Origin: Paraburkholderia metrosideri
GTDB lineage: Bacteria > Pseudomonadota > Gammaproteobacteria > Burkholderiales > Burkholderiaceae
Length of the DNA: 64,000 nucleotides
Reading direction: 5' to 3'
Assembly: GCF_904848625.1 (NCBI RefSeq)
Contig: NZ_CAJHCP010000004.1
Coordinates: forward strand, 248,001-312,000
Under the pieces are notes generated by a model, which saw only the letters and a list, made by a program, of their open reading frames with translations, did not search any database and was not told where the DNA came from. The position numbers and the translations under genes are program-made. Below, one piece after another: positions 16,053 to 25,891 of this stretch. Every line of letters begins with the position of its first letter. Within the stretch, counting starts at the first letter, position 1.

Positions 16053-16555
16053 GTTTCTCCTACCTGTTGTGGTCAGTGAATTGCACGAAGCGCATACGGT
16101 ATGTGCACGCTTCAACGCCGGATTCTACAAGCGCTAATGCGATTTGCGCGACTCTTTTGTGTATCAGCGCGAAGGTTTGTTGCGCGGCGCTGACTCCGTC
16201 ACGCATTTTGATCCTTGTTTTAGCGGGTAAACGTGCGTTGCGGGGGTCGGCAACACGAACACGTAACGCACGTTACAGATCGTTTCGATGCATGAATAAA
16301 GATACTTTTCGTCTTCAGAAGGGATTCGCCGGACGCTGGCTAATCGTTTAAAGATCGCTGCGGGTTCACTTCCGGTTGGCTGATGAGCGGCGCTCGACCT
16401 GCGCAAGATCGACTGATGATCGACTCGACGCTTGCGCCGCCGCGTTCACAATTGCGCTTCATACAGCGGAGAAAACACGGTCGCAGCGTCGCGAGGCGAG
16501 CGGTTGCGACGCATCGCGCCACGGCCGTCATCGCAATTGACGAGCCGACCACCTG
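16053..16555. other. Intergenic region, HU promoter side
   Basis: About 500 bases between the HU start and the MocR stop. Some AT-rich stretches near 16280-16320 could hold the HU promoter, but none could be assigned. Short frames here lack ribosome sites and family features. No RNA gene was recognised. Confidence 0.4.
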
Positions 16556-18034
16556 TTATTTCACGAGGCGCGGAAGAATTCCTGCCAGCTTCGTGAGCGC
16601 CGCATCAATGTGCTCGACCGCGATGCTGCCGTAGCCGAACATCAGTCCCGGCTGCGGCTTCGTATCCAGATAAAACGGTGTCAGCCCGTACAGTCCGATC
16701 GACGCTTCGCGCGCCGCGCTCACCACCTGCTCCTCCGTCAACGGCGCTTTCAGATGCGCCGCGAGGTGGATGCCCGCGGTCGGCACGATCGGTTCGAACC
16801 ACGGCGCGAGGTCGCCTTGCAGATGGTCGAGCAGCATGGTTCGACGCGCCGCGTAGATCTTGTGCATACGCCGCAGATGTTTGGCGAAGTCGCCGTTGAG
16901 CATGAACGACGCGAGCGCGCTTTGCGTCAGCGTGCAACCGTGACAGTCGGCGATCTGGCGTGCCTTGAGAAGCGGGCTGTAGAGCGATGCCGGGGGCACC
17001 ACGTAACCCACCCGCAACTCCGGAAAAATAGTCTTTGAAAACGTTCCCAGGTAAGCAACGAGGCCTGCACGATCGAGGCTTTTCAGTGGCTCCATGGGAC
17101 GCCCTTCGAAGCGGTATTCGCAGTCGTAGTCATCCTCGATGATGACCGCGCCGCGCTTTTGCGCCCATTCGAGCAGCTCGACGCGACGCTCGAGACTCAT
17201 CGGCATGCCGAGCGGAAACTGGTGAGACGGTGTCACGTAGACGAGCCGCGCCTTGTCCGGCAGCTTGCTGACGATCAAGCCTTCCCGGTCTACCGGCACC
17301 GGCACGACACGCGCGCCGGTCGCCGTAAAGCATGCATGTGCCGGTGGATAGCCAGGGTCTTCAATCGCGGCGATTTCGCCTGGCCGCAGCGTGATACGCG
17401 CCATCAGATCGAGCGCGTGCTGCGCGCCTTGCGTGACGATGACCTCTTCCCAATTGCTCGTCACGGCCCGATTGAACGCAAGATAACGCGAGATCGCGAG
17501 ACGCAATTCCTGTTCGCCGGCGACTTCGCGATATGTGCCGGTCCCACGCGCCTGGATGCGCAACGCGTGATTCACGCAGCGGCGCCAGACGTCGAAGGGG
17601 AACAGTGACTTGTCGGTCGCGCCGCCCATGAAGTCTTGCGGTGAGGGCACCGACGGGCGCGGCAGCGGGAAATTCTCGGGCATCTGCTCCCACAGCGGCT
17701 GCGCGCGTGCGGCGGCATCTCTGGCCTTCCTCGTGCGTTCGCGCGCCGAATCAGCGGCCTTGGCGTGCGATGAGCGCTCTACCGGCAGACGCTCCAGCCC
17801 GTCGGCGACGAAGGTGCCCGAACCGGTACGTGTGCTCAGATAACCTTCGGACAGCAAGCGCTCGAAGACGTCGAGCGTGGTCTTGCGAGATACGCCCAGT
17901 TGCGTGGCGAGGTCGCGTGTTGACGGCAAACGTGTACCGCCGGCCAGCCGTCCTTCGAGTATTCCGGCACGCAACTGACGATAAATCTGTCCCGACAGAT
18001 CGTGATGCCCTTCGACAGCGATATGAATGTCCAT
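16556..18034 (-). CDS. MocR/PdxR-type GntR regulator with aminotransferase domain
   Basis: A 492-residue transcription factor. Residues ~10-78 form a GntR winged helix (LSGQIYRQLRAGILEGRL, LPSTRDLATQLGVSRKTTLDVFERLLSEGYL, TGSGTFV). A linker runs to ~130. A class-I aminotransferase-like domain follows, with VTQGAQHALDLMARI, EDPGYP, EDDYDCEYRF and the PLP-binding Lys334 in TFSKTIFPELRVGYV. MocR regulators use PLP as effector and often control vitamin B6 or amino-acid genes, usually divergent ones. Here the next gene upstream (POT transporter) is on the same strand and ends about 265 bases away, so the target is not obvious. Confidence 0.9.
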   Translation of the reverse strand: MDIHIAVEGHHDLSGQIYRQLRAGILEGRLAGGTRLPSTRDLATQLGVSRKTTLDVFERLLSEGYLSTRTGSGTFVADGLERLPVERSSHAKAADSARERTRKARDAAARAQPLWEQMPENFPLPRPSVPSPQDFMGGATDKSLFPFDVWRRCVNHALRIQARGTGTYREVAGEQELRLAISRYLAFNRAVTSNWEEVIVTQGAQHALDLMARITLRPGEIAAIEDPGYPPAHACFTATGARVVPVPVDREGLIVSKLPDKARLVYVTPSHQFPLGMPMSLERRVELLEWAQKRGAVIIEDDYDCEYRFEGRPMEPLKSLDRAGLVAYLGTFSKTIFPELRVGYVVPPASLYSPLLKARQIADCHGCTLTQSALASFMLNGDFAKHLRRMHKIYAARRTMLLDHLQGDLAPWFEPIVPTAGIHLAAHLKAPLTEEQVVSAAREASIGLYGLTPFYLDTKPQPGLMFGYGSIAVEHIDAALTKLAGILPRLVK

Positions 18035-18240
18035 GCGAGTGGCTACCTCAACAACCGGGGAACGAGTAATGTCTGAAGGCCAGATTGAAGACGTTAGCTT
18101 AACTCCGGCCCATGCTGCCAGGCGGACTTTTGTACCCGGCGGCGTTTCAATGCGGGCGAACGCGTGAAAATGTCCATCAGCGCAGCGCTATCGTGACGCC
18201 GCTCAGTCATCGACGCTACCGCCGGGGTGCTGAAATGCAA

Positions 18241-18273
18241 AATGGCGCGCCTTGCATAACAAGGCGCGCCATT
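18241..18273 (-). terminator. Terminator of peptide transporter gene
   Basis: AATGGCGCGCCTTG (18241-18254) and CAAGGCGCGCCATT (18260-18273) form a perfect 14-bp stem with a 5-base loop. On the minus strand a short T run (ATTTTG) follows. It lies 26 bases past the transporter stop codon. Confidence 0.8.
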
Positions 18274-18298
18274 GGGTTTGTGCTGACCCGCGGAAAAA

Positions 18299-19840
18299 CT
18301 ATTCGGCCGCTACGGCGTTGACGGCAGCGTTTTGCCGCTCGTTCTCACGCGTCTGCGTGCTGCAACGCTGATGTTCACGCGACAGCTTGCCCATCAGCGG
18401 CAACAGCAGGATCGCCACTAGCGCGCCCGCCGCCGCCAGCCAACCCAGCCCGCTGAACAGCTTCGTATAGAGCGGCAACGATTCGAGCGGGTCGAGATTG
18501 CCCGCCGGCATCTGCGCAAAATTCGCCACCACGCTGCCCAGATACTGCGACACGCCGGTCGCCACGAAGTAGGCGCCCATCATGAAGCCGCTCATCCGCG
18601 CTGGCACGTAGCGGGCGATCATCGCGAGGCCGAGCCCGCTCACCAGCAGTTCGCCCAGCGAGTACAAGCCATAGCCGCCCACCATGAACCACGACGACAC
18701 GCGTCCGTTCACCGCGTAATTGCCGCTGGCCGCATACACGAAGAAGCCGGCCGCCACCACCGCGAAACCGAACGCGTATTTCACCGCCACCGGTACGTCC
18801 TTGCCGCTGTTCGCGAGCTTCGTATAGAGCATCGCAAGCAACGGGCTCAGCAGCATGATCCAGATCGGATTGAGCGCCTGGAACTGCGCGGCGCTCCACG
18901 TGAACCAGGTCTGCCCGAACAGCACGAAACGCGGATCGACATTGCGCAGCGCGAACAGCGTGAGCGAGGTCGACATCTGCTGATAGAACACGAAGAAAAG
19001 GATGACCTGTGCGGTCAGGATCAGCGCAGCGGCCAACCCGGAGCGCTCCGAGCGTTCGGCTTTCACCAGCATGTAGCCGAAGATCGCCAGAATCGCGACG
19101 CCGGCCGCGTACACGCAGGCCACGGCGATCGCCTTATGCTGCAGCACGAACATCGTCGCGGCACCCAGCGCGATACCGCCCAGCACTACTGCGCCGACAC
19201 GCTTCCAGCGCACCGGTTCGGCGTCCGGCGCCGAGCCGATGTGTGCCAGCGTGCGGAACATGATGAAGTAGTTCAGCACCGACAGCAGCATCCCCGCGCA
19301 ACACACCGCGAAGGCCGCGTGCCAGCCCCAATGGTCCTTGATCCACGGCGTCGCGAGCATCGACACGGTCGAGCCGATATTGACCGCCATGTAGTAGATC
19401 GTGAATGCGCTGTCGATGCGTGCATCGTCGCCTTCGTAAATGCGGCGCACGAGGTTCGCCGCGTTCGCCTTGAACAGCCCGTTGCCGACCACGATCACGC
19501 CAAGCGACGCGTACATGAACGCGAGCTGGTCATTGGGCAGCGCCAGCATCAGATAACCTGCCGACAGCACGGTGGCGCCAAAAATCATCGTACGGCGCGC
19601 GCCAAGCACCTTGTCGCCGATCCAGCCGCCGATCGACGGCGATGCGTACACCATTGCCGTAAACGCGCCCCATGTCAGCGTGGCGTGGCTGTCGGTGAAG
19701 TTCTGTCTGTCGATCATGAACAGCACCAGCAGCGCGGCCATGCCGTAATAGCCGAAGCGCTCCCACATCTCGATCAGAAAGACCGTCGAAAACGAACGGG
19801 TCTGCGACACGCGTGCGCCGGGCGGATGGGATGAATTCAT
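18299..19840 (-). CDS. POT family proton-dependent peptide transporter
   Basis: A 513-residue inner-membrane protein of the POT/PTR family in the major facilitator fold. The hallmark EMWERFGYYGMAALLVLFM (ExxER motif on helix 1) is present, as are FYYMAVNIGS-like IYYMAVNIGSTVSM and GAYFVATGVSQYLGSVVANFAQ near the end. About 14 hydrophobic helices are visible. It imports di- or tripeptides with protons. An AGAGG ribosome site precedes ATG 19840. It appears monocistronic, with the terminator at 18241-18273. Confidence 0.92.
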   Translation of the reverse strand: MNSSHPPGARVSQTRSFSTVFLIEMWERFGYYGMAALLVLFMIDRQNFTDSHATLTWGAFTAMVYASPSIGGWIGDKVLGARRTMIFGATVLSAGYLMLALPNDQLAFMYASLGVIVVGNGLFKANAANLVRRIYEGDDARIDSAFTIYYMAVNIGSTVSMLATPWIKDHWGWHAAFAVCCAGMLLSVLNYFIMFRTLAHIGSAPDAEPVRWKRVGAVVLGGIALGAATMFVLQHKAIAVACVYAAGVAILAIFGYMLVKAERSERSGLAAALILTAQVILFFVFYQQMSTSLTLFALRNVDPRFVLFGQTWFTWSAAQFQALNPIWIMLLSPLLAMLYTKLANSGKDVPVAVKYAFGFAVVAAGFFVYAASGNYAVNGRVSSWFMVGGYGLYSLGELLVSGLGLAMIARYVPARMSGFMMGAYFVATGVSQYLGSVVANFAQMPAGNLDPLESLPLYTKLFSGLGWLAAAGALVAILLLPLMGKLSREHQRCSTQTRENERQNAAVNAVAAE

Positions 19841-20620
19841 CGTGTACCTCTACGTCAAACGGTTACAGCGACGCACGGGTTTGCCGCGCGGCGCGAACTA
19901 CGGGATCTGGAAAAACGGTCGGCGAGCATTGCGCCGTCAGGCTTGCGCATTGACGCAGCCTGGCGCATCGTCATTGACGTGGCGCGGGCACGCGTTAATT
20001 CGCCATGACCAGCGGAAAAACCAGAAGATGGGGTGGGGAGACCCGCCTCGCGGTACGCTGCGCCAGATTGGGTTCAGGCGCTACTGCAGACGTGGGCTCA
20101 TGCTCCGGCCAGCGGAGCGGGCTCCATGATAAAGCATCGCGGCAAAGCGGGCTCTGGCGAGCGGCACGGCTACGATGGCAACCAGTGGGTAAGACGGCGG
20201 GCAACAGCCGCAGCAAACGGCGGCGGGCTCTGCGCCCGCGGAGGGAAGTGTCGACGGTAATAATCATGTCCTTACGCCCGACGCCGTTCGGATGGAACGT
20301 GCCAGACAACGCTCCGCCCTGCAGGATCGCTGCGGGCAGAATGGTAAACAGTGGCCGGATAAACGTGCGATTCGACGGGCGGCTGTGCATCCGCTTTGCG
20401 CGCGTGAACCCTTCCACAAGCGGGACAGATTTTGCTGATTGAAGCATGCCGGCGTCACTCAGGGAATTCACTGAGTCGAAGGCCGCTCATCCGCCGTTTG
20501 ACGTTGCGCGCTTTAGGCGAGCCACTGTTTCTTCAACCAAAAATTCTTTTATATCAATCTGTTAAGCCGGACTGGATTCATTTTCATGAATGCCGGCTTA
20601 CAGTGCGCATACTGCCGCGT
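19841..20620. other. Gene-poor interval
   Basis: About 780 bases. Frames of 140-160 codons overlap on both strands (20005-20442 plus, 19995-20471 minus) but are Arg/Ser/Pro-rich, have no family features and lack ribosome sites, so none is called. It contains the upstream region of the peptide transporter and, near the right end, the hairpin at 20563-20600. Confidence 0.4.
20563..20600 (-). other. Hairpin downstream of small membrane protein gene
   Basis: TAAGCCGG (20563-20570) pairs with CCGGCTTA (20593-20600), and ATTCAT/ATGAAT pairs inside with a 4-base loop. It lies just past the stop of the minus-strand gene ending at 20621, so it may be its terminator. A T-run is absent on the exit side. 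Confidence 0.5.
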
Positions 20621-20920
20621 TTAGAGAATCACCGACAACGTCACGGCAAGCCAGATCGCTATCACACCCGCGAGAAACAGATGTCGCGCGATACGAACCC
20701 GTGAATCGCTGGTGTCCGGTTCAACCGGCGCGGTGGCGACCCACGGCACGAGTCCGAGGCAGGCAAAGCCGAGCAACGCGAAGACGAAAACCAGGACGTC
20801 GCTGACGTGCCACTTCGTCTCCTCATACATGCCCCAGTAGCCGAGAAACACGATTCCGATCGAGAAGATCGTGGCCGAAGCCCCACTGAGCGCGGGCACG
20901 GATCCGGTTGGACTCGGCAT
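20621..20920 (-). CDS. Small inner-membrane protein, unknown function
   Basis: A 99-residue protein with three hydrophobic segments: IFSIGIVFLGYWGMY, VLVFVFALLGFACLGLVPWV and HLFLAGVIAIWLAVTLSVIL. They are joined by short polar loops. A very strong ribosome site (GGAGGTGAAGC) directly precedes ATG 20920, which supports a real gene. No family is recognised. It is followed by a hairpin and preceded, on the same strand about 80 bases away, by the stop codon of the ketopantoate reductase gene, so the two could share a transcript. Confidence 0.7.
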   Translation of the reverse strand: MPSPTGSVPALSGASATIFSIGIVFLGYWGMYEETKWHVSDVLVFVFALLGFACLGLVPWVATAPVEPDTSDSRVRIARHLFLAGVIAIWLAVTLSVIL

Positions 20921-21003
20921 GCTTCACCTCCGGTAGCGGGCTGTGATGGGCGTCCTTCACCATGCCACTCGTGCTTCCCGGCGACCCGGGCCAGTTCAGT
21001 CAC

Positions 21004-21939
21004 TCACGACGTACGGGCCTGCCGCGCTTCATACGTCTTCAGATGACTATAGGCGATACGTAGCAGAGACACGCCATGCTCGCCCTTTTGCGCATCGCCG
21101 CCACGCGAGATCAGATCGCCGAGAATGTGATCCGCCTCGCTATGCGAGTGGTTTTCCACGTCGCGCAGCATGGACGCGGTGAGCGGCGTAGGCGTGAACA
21201 GCGTTTGCGTGGCGCGGGTGTCGAAATCCGGACCCATCGTGAAGCCCTGATGCTCGGCTACCGCGCGGCACTCGCCCAGCAGATTTTCTACCACGCGCTT
21301 GCCGTCGGGCGCGGCCAGAATATCGCCGATCGAACCACGCATCAGACACGTGCTGGCCGCCAGCGTAGCCAGGAACACCCATTTCTCCCACATGCGCAGC
21401 AGAATGTTATCGCTGACCGATACGTCGAAATTCGCACCGGCCATGGCGTCCGCAATTGCCTGAACCCGTTCGGACGTGCCGCCCGTCAGTTCGCCGAACG
21501 TGATGGCCTGCATCTCATTCAGATGCACGATATGCTGCTGCGCGTTGAGCGTCGCGGCAATCACGCATTGACCGCCCAGCACGCGTGACGCGCCGAATTT
21601 TTCCTTGAGTACGTCGATATGGCGCATGCCGTTGAGCATCGGCAGGATCAGCGTCGATTCGCCGACCAGCGGCGCGAATGAATCGATTGCGTCGTCGAGA
21701 CTGTAGGCCTTGCAACTCAGCAGCACCAGATCGAAAGGCTCGGCGTTGACGCCCGCGACAATGGTTTTGACGTCTTGCAGCGTGAGATCACCGCGCGCGC
21801 TCTTGATGATGAGTCCGTCACGTTGCAGCTTTTCCGCACGGCCTGGGCGCACGAGAAAAGTCACATCCTCACCCGCCGCCGCGAGACGTCCGCCGAAGTA
21901 ACCACCCACCGCGCCCGCCCCAACTACTAGAATTCGCAT
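21004..21939 (-). CDS. panE: 2-dehydropantoate 2-reductase
   Basis: A 311-residue cytosolic NADPH-dependent reductase of the ApbA/PanE family, converting ketopantoate to pantoate in pantothenate and CoA synthesis. The N-terminal Rossmann motif is ILVVGAGAVGGYFGGRLA. Lys77 lies in LLSCKAY, Asn103 in MLNGM, and the conserved Lys186 in MWEKWVFLATLAAS. The C terminus carries SMLRDVENHSHSEADHILGDLI, the usual (S/T)SMxxD and E substrate region. AGAGG precedes ATG 21939. Bacteria often carry several PanE paralogues, so the physiological substrate is not certain. Confidence 0.9.
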   Translation of the reverse strand: MRILVVGAGAVGGYFGGRLAAAGEDVTFLVRPGRAEKLQRDGLIIKSARGDLTLQDVKTIVAGVNAEPFDLVLLSCKAYSLDDAIDSFAPLVGESTLILPMLNGMRHIDVLKEKFGASRVLGGQCVIAATLNAQQHIVHLNEMQAITFGELTGGTSERVQAIADAMAGANFDVSVSDNILLRMWEKWVFLATLAASTCLMRGSIGDILAAPDGKRVVENLLGECRAVAEHQGFTMGPDFDTRATQTLFTPTPLTASMLRDVENHSHSEADHILGDLISRGGDAQKGEHGVSLLRIAYSHLKTYEARQARTS

Positions 21940-22156
21940 CTTTGGCCTCTTGATAGATTTCAGTCACGCGTGCCGCGTCCTTGTGCCGACTATGGACGCA
22001 AGCGGAGTGCGTGTGCAGAAATGTAGCAAAGATTGACGCCGGGCACCGGCTACGATTGCGGGCTTCAGTGTGCTGCAATGCACTGTTGCAGAAGCAAGCT
22101 TAAATCAGATCAATGATGGCGCTGGTGTCGTGCGGCAGGTGTGGACACTCGCAGAC

Positions 22157-22188
22157 GTTGTGCTGTTCGCCATGACGAGCAGCACAAC
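22157..22188 (-). other. Hairpin after nucleoside salvage operon
   Basis: GTTGTGCTG (22157-22165) and CAGCACAAC (22180-22188) form a 9-bp stem with a 14-base loop, 34 bases past the nucleoside hydrolase stop. There is no clear T-tract; it may still end the operon. Confidence 0.45.
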
Positions 22189-22221
22189 CTGTTCAACGCA
22201 CTCAGCGTCAAGCGTTAACCG

Positions 22222-23193
22222 TCATGCCGGAAGCGTGCCGCAAATCGTGTCTTCATAGAGCGCGAGCATGCCTGGCACATCCACGCCGATACAGACTGTG
22301 CAGTCGGGCCGGTCGTCCCAGGCCGGTGCGGGAACGGGCATGGTCGACGGCTTCTGGATGGTCTGCCCCACCGCGATCCCTTCAGTCAACACGCGTACAG
22401 GACCGCTGCGCGTCGTATAGAGATGCGGCGCGAGCACATAAGCGACCGCCGACGAATCGTGCACATAGATGCCTTGCAATTGCGCGCTCTGCTCATGGAA
22501 CGCTTCATAGTGCCGCGACACTTCCCACACGAACTGGCCGGGCACGCCGCCGCGCTCGCGCAACGACGCCAGATACTCGCGACTCATGATGGTCGGTTGC
22601 GTGACATCAAGTCCGACGATCGCGACCGGCCATGCAGCGCCGAGCACGAGGTCGGCCGCATCGGGGTCGCCCAGAATGTTCGCTTCCGCTGCGGGCGACA
22701 CGTTGCCGAGCACGCCGTCGGTGCCGAATGCGCCGCCCATGATCACCACCTGCCTGACGAGCGATGCTATCTGCGGATCGTCGGCGAGCGCCAGCGCGAG
22801 ATTCGTGAGCGGTCCCACCGCGAGCAGGGTCACTTCGCCGGGATGCGCGCGCACCGTGTCGATGATGAAGCGATGCGCGGGACGCGGGTCGAGCGGTGCT
22901 TCGTCCGTTGTATCCAGCGCGATATTGCCGAGACCGTTGTCGCCGTGAATCCATGCGAGTGGTTCCGGCGCGGTGCGTTTGAGCGGCGCTGCGGCGCCCC
23001 GTGCAACCGGCACGCCAGCCGCGAAACGTCCGGCCAGAAAGCGCGCGTTACGGGTCGTCGTGTCGATCGTTGCGTTGCCGAACACGCTGGTCAGCCCCAA
23101 CAGTTCGACATCGGGATGCAACGCCTGAAACACGAGCGCCATTGCATCGTCCACACCGGGGTCGGTGTCGTAGATGATCTTGTGCTTGCTCAT
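22222..23193 (-). CDS. Nucleoside hydrolase (inosine-uridine preferring type)
   Basis: A 323-residue cytosolic enzyme that cleaves the N-glycosidic bond of ribonucleosides to give ribose and a free base. The N-terminal IIYDTDPGVDDAMAL holds the calcium-binding Asp cluster (Asp9, Asp11, Asp15, Asp16). GDNGLGNIALD and VVIMGGAFGTDGVLGNVSPAAEANILGDPDAADLVL are further family blocks. Its start codon overlaps the stop of the cytidine deaminase gene by four bases (ATGA), showing translational coupling in a CNT transporter, cdd, hydrolase operon. Together the three import nucleosides, convert cytidine to uridine and release uracil and ribose. Confidence 0.92.
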   Translation of the reverse strand: MSKHKIIYDTDPGVDDAMALVFQALHPDVELLGLTSVFGNATIDTTTRNARFLAGRFAAGVPVARGAAAPLKRTAPEPLAWIHGDNGLGNIALDTTDEAPLDPRPAHRFIIDTVRAHPGEVTLLAVGPLTNLALALADDPQIASLVRQVVIMGGAFGTDGVLGNVSPAAEANILGDPDAADLVLGAAWPVAIVGLDVTQPTIMSREYLASLRERGGVPGQFVWEVSRHYEAFHEQSAQLQGIYVHDSSAVAYVLAPHLYTTRSGPVRVLTEGIAVGQTIQKPSTMPVPAPAWDDRPDCTVCIGVDVPGMLALYEDTICGTLPA

Positions 23194-23579
23194 AGATAGA
23201 ACGCGTCCGGTAATTGCTCACGCGCGGTGGTGTCGCGGGTCGCGCCGTGCAGATTGCCGAGGCGAATTGGCAGCTCGGGGCCGCCCAGTTCGATGATCAC
23301 CTGACGGCACGCGCCGCAAGGCGCAATCGGGCCATCCGTATCGCCGATCACGGCCAGGGCCGCGAACTGGTCGCGCTGATATCCTGCGGCAATCGCGCTA
23401 AAAAACGCGGTGCGTTCCGCGCAATTGCACAAACCGTACGACGCATTCTCGACGTTGCAGCCGTCGAATACGGTGCCGTCTTTAGTCAGCAGCGCCGCGC
23501 CGACCTTGAATTTCGAATAAGGCGCATAGGCCTTTTCTCGCGCGACACCCGCGCGCTCCAGCAATTGTTCCATCTTCAT
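23190..23579 (-). CDS. cdd: Cytidine deaminase
   Basis: A 129-residue zinc enzyme that deaminates cytidine or deoxycytidine to uridine. The zinc site and catalytic Glu are visible: Cys53-Ala-Glu55 in NCAERTAFF, and Cys88 and Cys91 in PCGACRQV. GCNVENASYG contacts the ribose. Its length fits the homotetrameric short form. It lies 15 bases after the transporter gene and overlaps the hydrolase gene by four bases. Confidence 0.95.
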   Translation of the reverse strand: MKMEQLLERAGVAREKAYAPYSKFKVGAALLTKDGTVFDGCNVENASYGLCNCAERTAFFSAIAAGYQRDQFAALAVIGDTDGPIAPCGACRQVIIELGGPELPIRLGNLHGATRDTTAREQLPDAFYL

Positions 23580-23594
23580 ACAGCGATCCTCGAT

Positions 23595-24872
23595 TCAGTT
23601 CAGCGTCAGGAACATGCCCGCAATCGTGGCGCTCATCAGGTTCGAGAGCGTCGCGGCGAGCACGACACGCAGTCCGTAGCGCGCGACTTCGGCGCGGCGT
23701 TCCGGCGCGACGGCGCTAAAGCCGCCCGTCAGCACCGCGATCGACGCAAAGTTCGCAAAGCCGCACAACGCAAACGACAGGATAGCAATGGTACGCGGAT
23801 CGAGCGCCTGCAGACCCGCCGCCGTCACGCTCGCGGCATCTTTCAGATACGGCGACAACGATGCATACGCGACGAACTCGTTGAGAATGATCTTCTGACC
23901 GAGGAAGTTGCCGGCAATCGCCGCTTCGTTCCACGGTACGCCGATCAGATAGGCAAGCGGCGCGAATACGGTGCCGAGGATCGATTGCATCGACAGTTGC
24001 GGATGGCCGAACCAGCCGCCTATGCCGCCCACGATGCCGTTGACCAACGCAATCAGGCCGACGAACGCGATCAGCATCGCACCGACCATGACCGCGATTT
24101 TCAGGCCGACGGTCGCGCCGGAACTCGCGGCTTCGATCACGTTGGCGGGACGCTTCTCGTCGAAACTGAGGTTCTCCAGTTGCACACGGCTCGGCTCGGT
24201 GGTCGGGTGAAGGATCTTCGCAAACAGCAAGCCACCGGGCACCGCCATGAACGACGCGGCAAGCAGATACGGCATCGGCACGCCGAGCCCCGCGTAACCG
24301 GCGAGCACCGAACCGGCGACCGCCGCCATGCCGCTCGACATCACCGCGAACAGTTCCGCGCCGGTCATGTCGCGCGCAAACGGCTTGACCACGGCGGGCA
24401 TTTCGCTTTGACCGAGGAAGATCGTCGTGACCGCCGAAAACGATTCGAGCTTCGATACACCGAGCAGCTTCTGGAATATCGTGCCGAGCACGATCACGAC
24501 CCAGCGCATGATGCCGATGTAGTACAGCACGGAGATCAGCGCAGTGACGAAGATGATGACCGGCAGCACACGCACTGCAAACACGAAACCGCCGTCGCCG
24601 AACACCTCGAACATTTTCGACTGCACGAGACCGCCAAACAGGAACTCGATACCGGCATTGCCATAGCCGAGAACATGGTTGACGCCTGACGCGGCGGCCG
24701 AAAGAATCGTCTTGCCCACCGGGACGAAAAGAATAAAAGCACCGATGCCAATTTGCGCAAGCAACGCACTGATTACAGTTCGTAAGCGGATGGCCCGGCG
24801 ATTAGTGGAGAAGATATAAGCAATGAATAGCAATACGACTATAGCCAGAAGGTTTCGCGCGATAAGTGCCAT
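23595..24872 (-). CDS. CNT family concentrative nucleoside transporter
   Basis: A 425-residue inner-membrane transporter of the NupC/CNT family importing nucleosides with H+ or Na+. The hallmark LGQSEMPAVVKPFARDMT (GQSE-P motif), GLGVPMPYLLAASFMAVPGGLLFAKI, and FALCGFANFASIAVLTGGFSAVAPERR are present, in an otherwise hydrophobic chain. It is the first gene of the nucleoside operon; the ribosome site before ATG 24872 is weak (ACGAGA). No regulator gene adjoins. Confidence 0.93.
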   Translation of the reverse strand: MALIARNLLAIVVLLFIAYIFSTNRRAIRLRTVISALLAQIGIGAFILFVPVGKTILSAAASGVNHVLGYGNAGIEFLFGGLVQSKMFEVFGDGGFVFAVRVLPVIIFVTALISVLYYIGIMRWVVIVLGTIFQKLLGVSKLESFSAVTTIFLGQSEMPAVVKPFARDMTGAELFAVMSSGMAAVAGSVLAGYAGLGVPMPYLLAASFMAVPGGLLFAKILHPTTEPSRVQLENLSFDEKRPANVIEAASSGATVGLKIAVMVGAMLIAFVGLIALVNGIVGGIGGWFGHPQLSMQSILGTVFAPLAYLIGVPWNEAAIAGNFLGQKIILNEFVAYASLSPYLKDAASVTAAGLQALDPRTIAILSFALCGFANFASIAVLTGGFSAVAPERRAEVARYGLRVVLAATLSNLMSATIAGMFLTLN

Positions 24873-25099
24873 GTCTCGTGATCTTTTCTTGTTTGTGTGA
24901 GTGGCAGTGATGCTAAACGAAACCGGCGCGAATTAAAAAACTTTATGTCGAGACTTTGCCTCTGGTTAGTGGGGAATTTTTAGGGTTGATGCGTAGTGAA
25001 TGTGTGGGTGAGGTGTTTGAGTTATCGCAGCGTGGGTTGAACGGTGGGACTTGCCGTCTTTCGGGCACCGCGCTGCGCTATCCGCCCGACGATAACGGT

Positions 25100-25891
25100 T
25101 CAACCGGGCCGCTTTTCAAGCACGTCCTTAACGACCGGAAGTGCAGTAAAAACATTCGGCCAACCCGTATAGAACGCCAATTGCGTCATGACTTCCGAGG
25201 CCTGTGCTTTGGTCAATCCGTTATCCATTGCCCGGTTCAGGTGGTAGGTCAGTTGCGCGACCTGACCGCTGGCAACCAGCGCGCTGACCGTCACGAGACT
25301 ACGGTCTCGCGGGGCCAGGCCGGGCCGAAGCCAAAGGTCGTTGAACAACGTGTCTCGCGTGAACTGAACGACGCCCCGCGAGACCGCACCGAAGTCGTGT
25401 TGCACTGTGCTCTCGCGCTGGGCCTCTGCCGCCTTGTCGAGAGGAAGAAGTTCAACGGACGCCGCCGGAAACTGCGCCGCTGTAACGCCACGTTTTTCGA
25501 ATACGGTGTTCGTTACCTTCACGGCCGCAGTCGCATTGGCCCAACCGGAGTAGAACGCGAGGTGCGTGATGATCTCTGAAATCTCGCTGGGCTTGAGACC
25601 GCTTTCGAGTGCGAGATCAAGGTAGAACGGCAACTCCGTGCTCTGATTGCGCGCGATCAATACCGACAGCGTAACGACGCTTCGGTCCCGCACCGAGAGT
25701 TGTGGTCGCTTCCAGAGATCACCCAGTACGACGTCGGTGGTATAGCGCTCAAGAGCGGGTGAAACGGCATGCATGCCGTCGGCTAAGTTGACGGAGGATG
25801 AGCGACCTTCCATATCAGTTTTCCTTTCGATCTGCGAACAGGCGGCGATGCCGAGCGAGAGCGCCAGCATCGCTACTGCGGGTAATTTCAT
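25100..25891 (-). CDS. Lipoprotein with two carboxymuconolactone-decarboxylase domains
   Basis: A 263-residue protein. The signal sequence ends in a lipobox (LGIAAC), so it should be anchored in the envelope. Two CMD domains follow: RPQLSVRDRSVVTLSVLIARN...HLAFYSGWANA and RPGLAPRDRSLVTVSALVASG...QLAFYTGWPN. Neither has the CxxC pair of AhpD-type peroxidases. The second domain has Gln where the first has His before LAFY. CMD proteins are usually cytosolic, so an acylated one is uncommon. ATG 25891 with AGGAG eight bases upstream is chosen over the longer frame. It is divergent from a LysR gene, which may control it. Confidence 0.8.
   Translation of the reverse strand: MKLPAVAMLALSLGIAACSQIERKTDMEGRSSSVNLADGMHAVSPALERYTTDVVLGDLWKRPQLSVRDRSVVTLSVLIARNQSTELPFYLDLALESGLKPSEISEIITHLAFYSGWANATAAVKVTNTVFEKRGVTAAQFPAASVELLPLDKAAEAQRESTVQHDFGAVSRGVVQFTRDTLFNDLWLRPGLAPRDRSLVTVSALVASGQVAQLTYHLNRAMDNGLTKAQASEVMTQLAFYTGWPNVFTALPVVKDVLEKRPG

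Noticed and set aside
19995..20471. 158-codon minus-strand frame in the 20-kb gap
   Set aside because: No ribosome site or family features; Arg/Pro/Ser-rich, and an equally long frame lies on the other strand.
23214..24689. 491-codon plus-strand frame over the deaminase and CNT genes
   Set aside because: It crosses two clear genes on the other strand and is His/Arg/Asp-rich.
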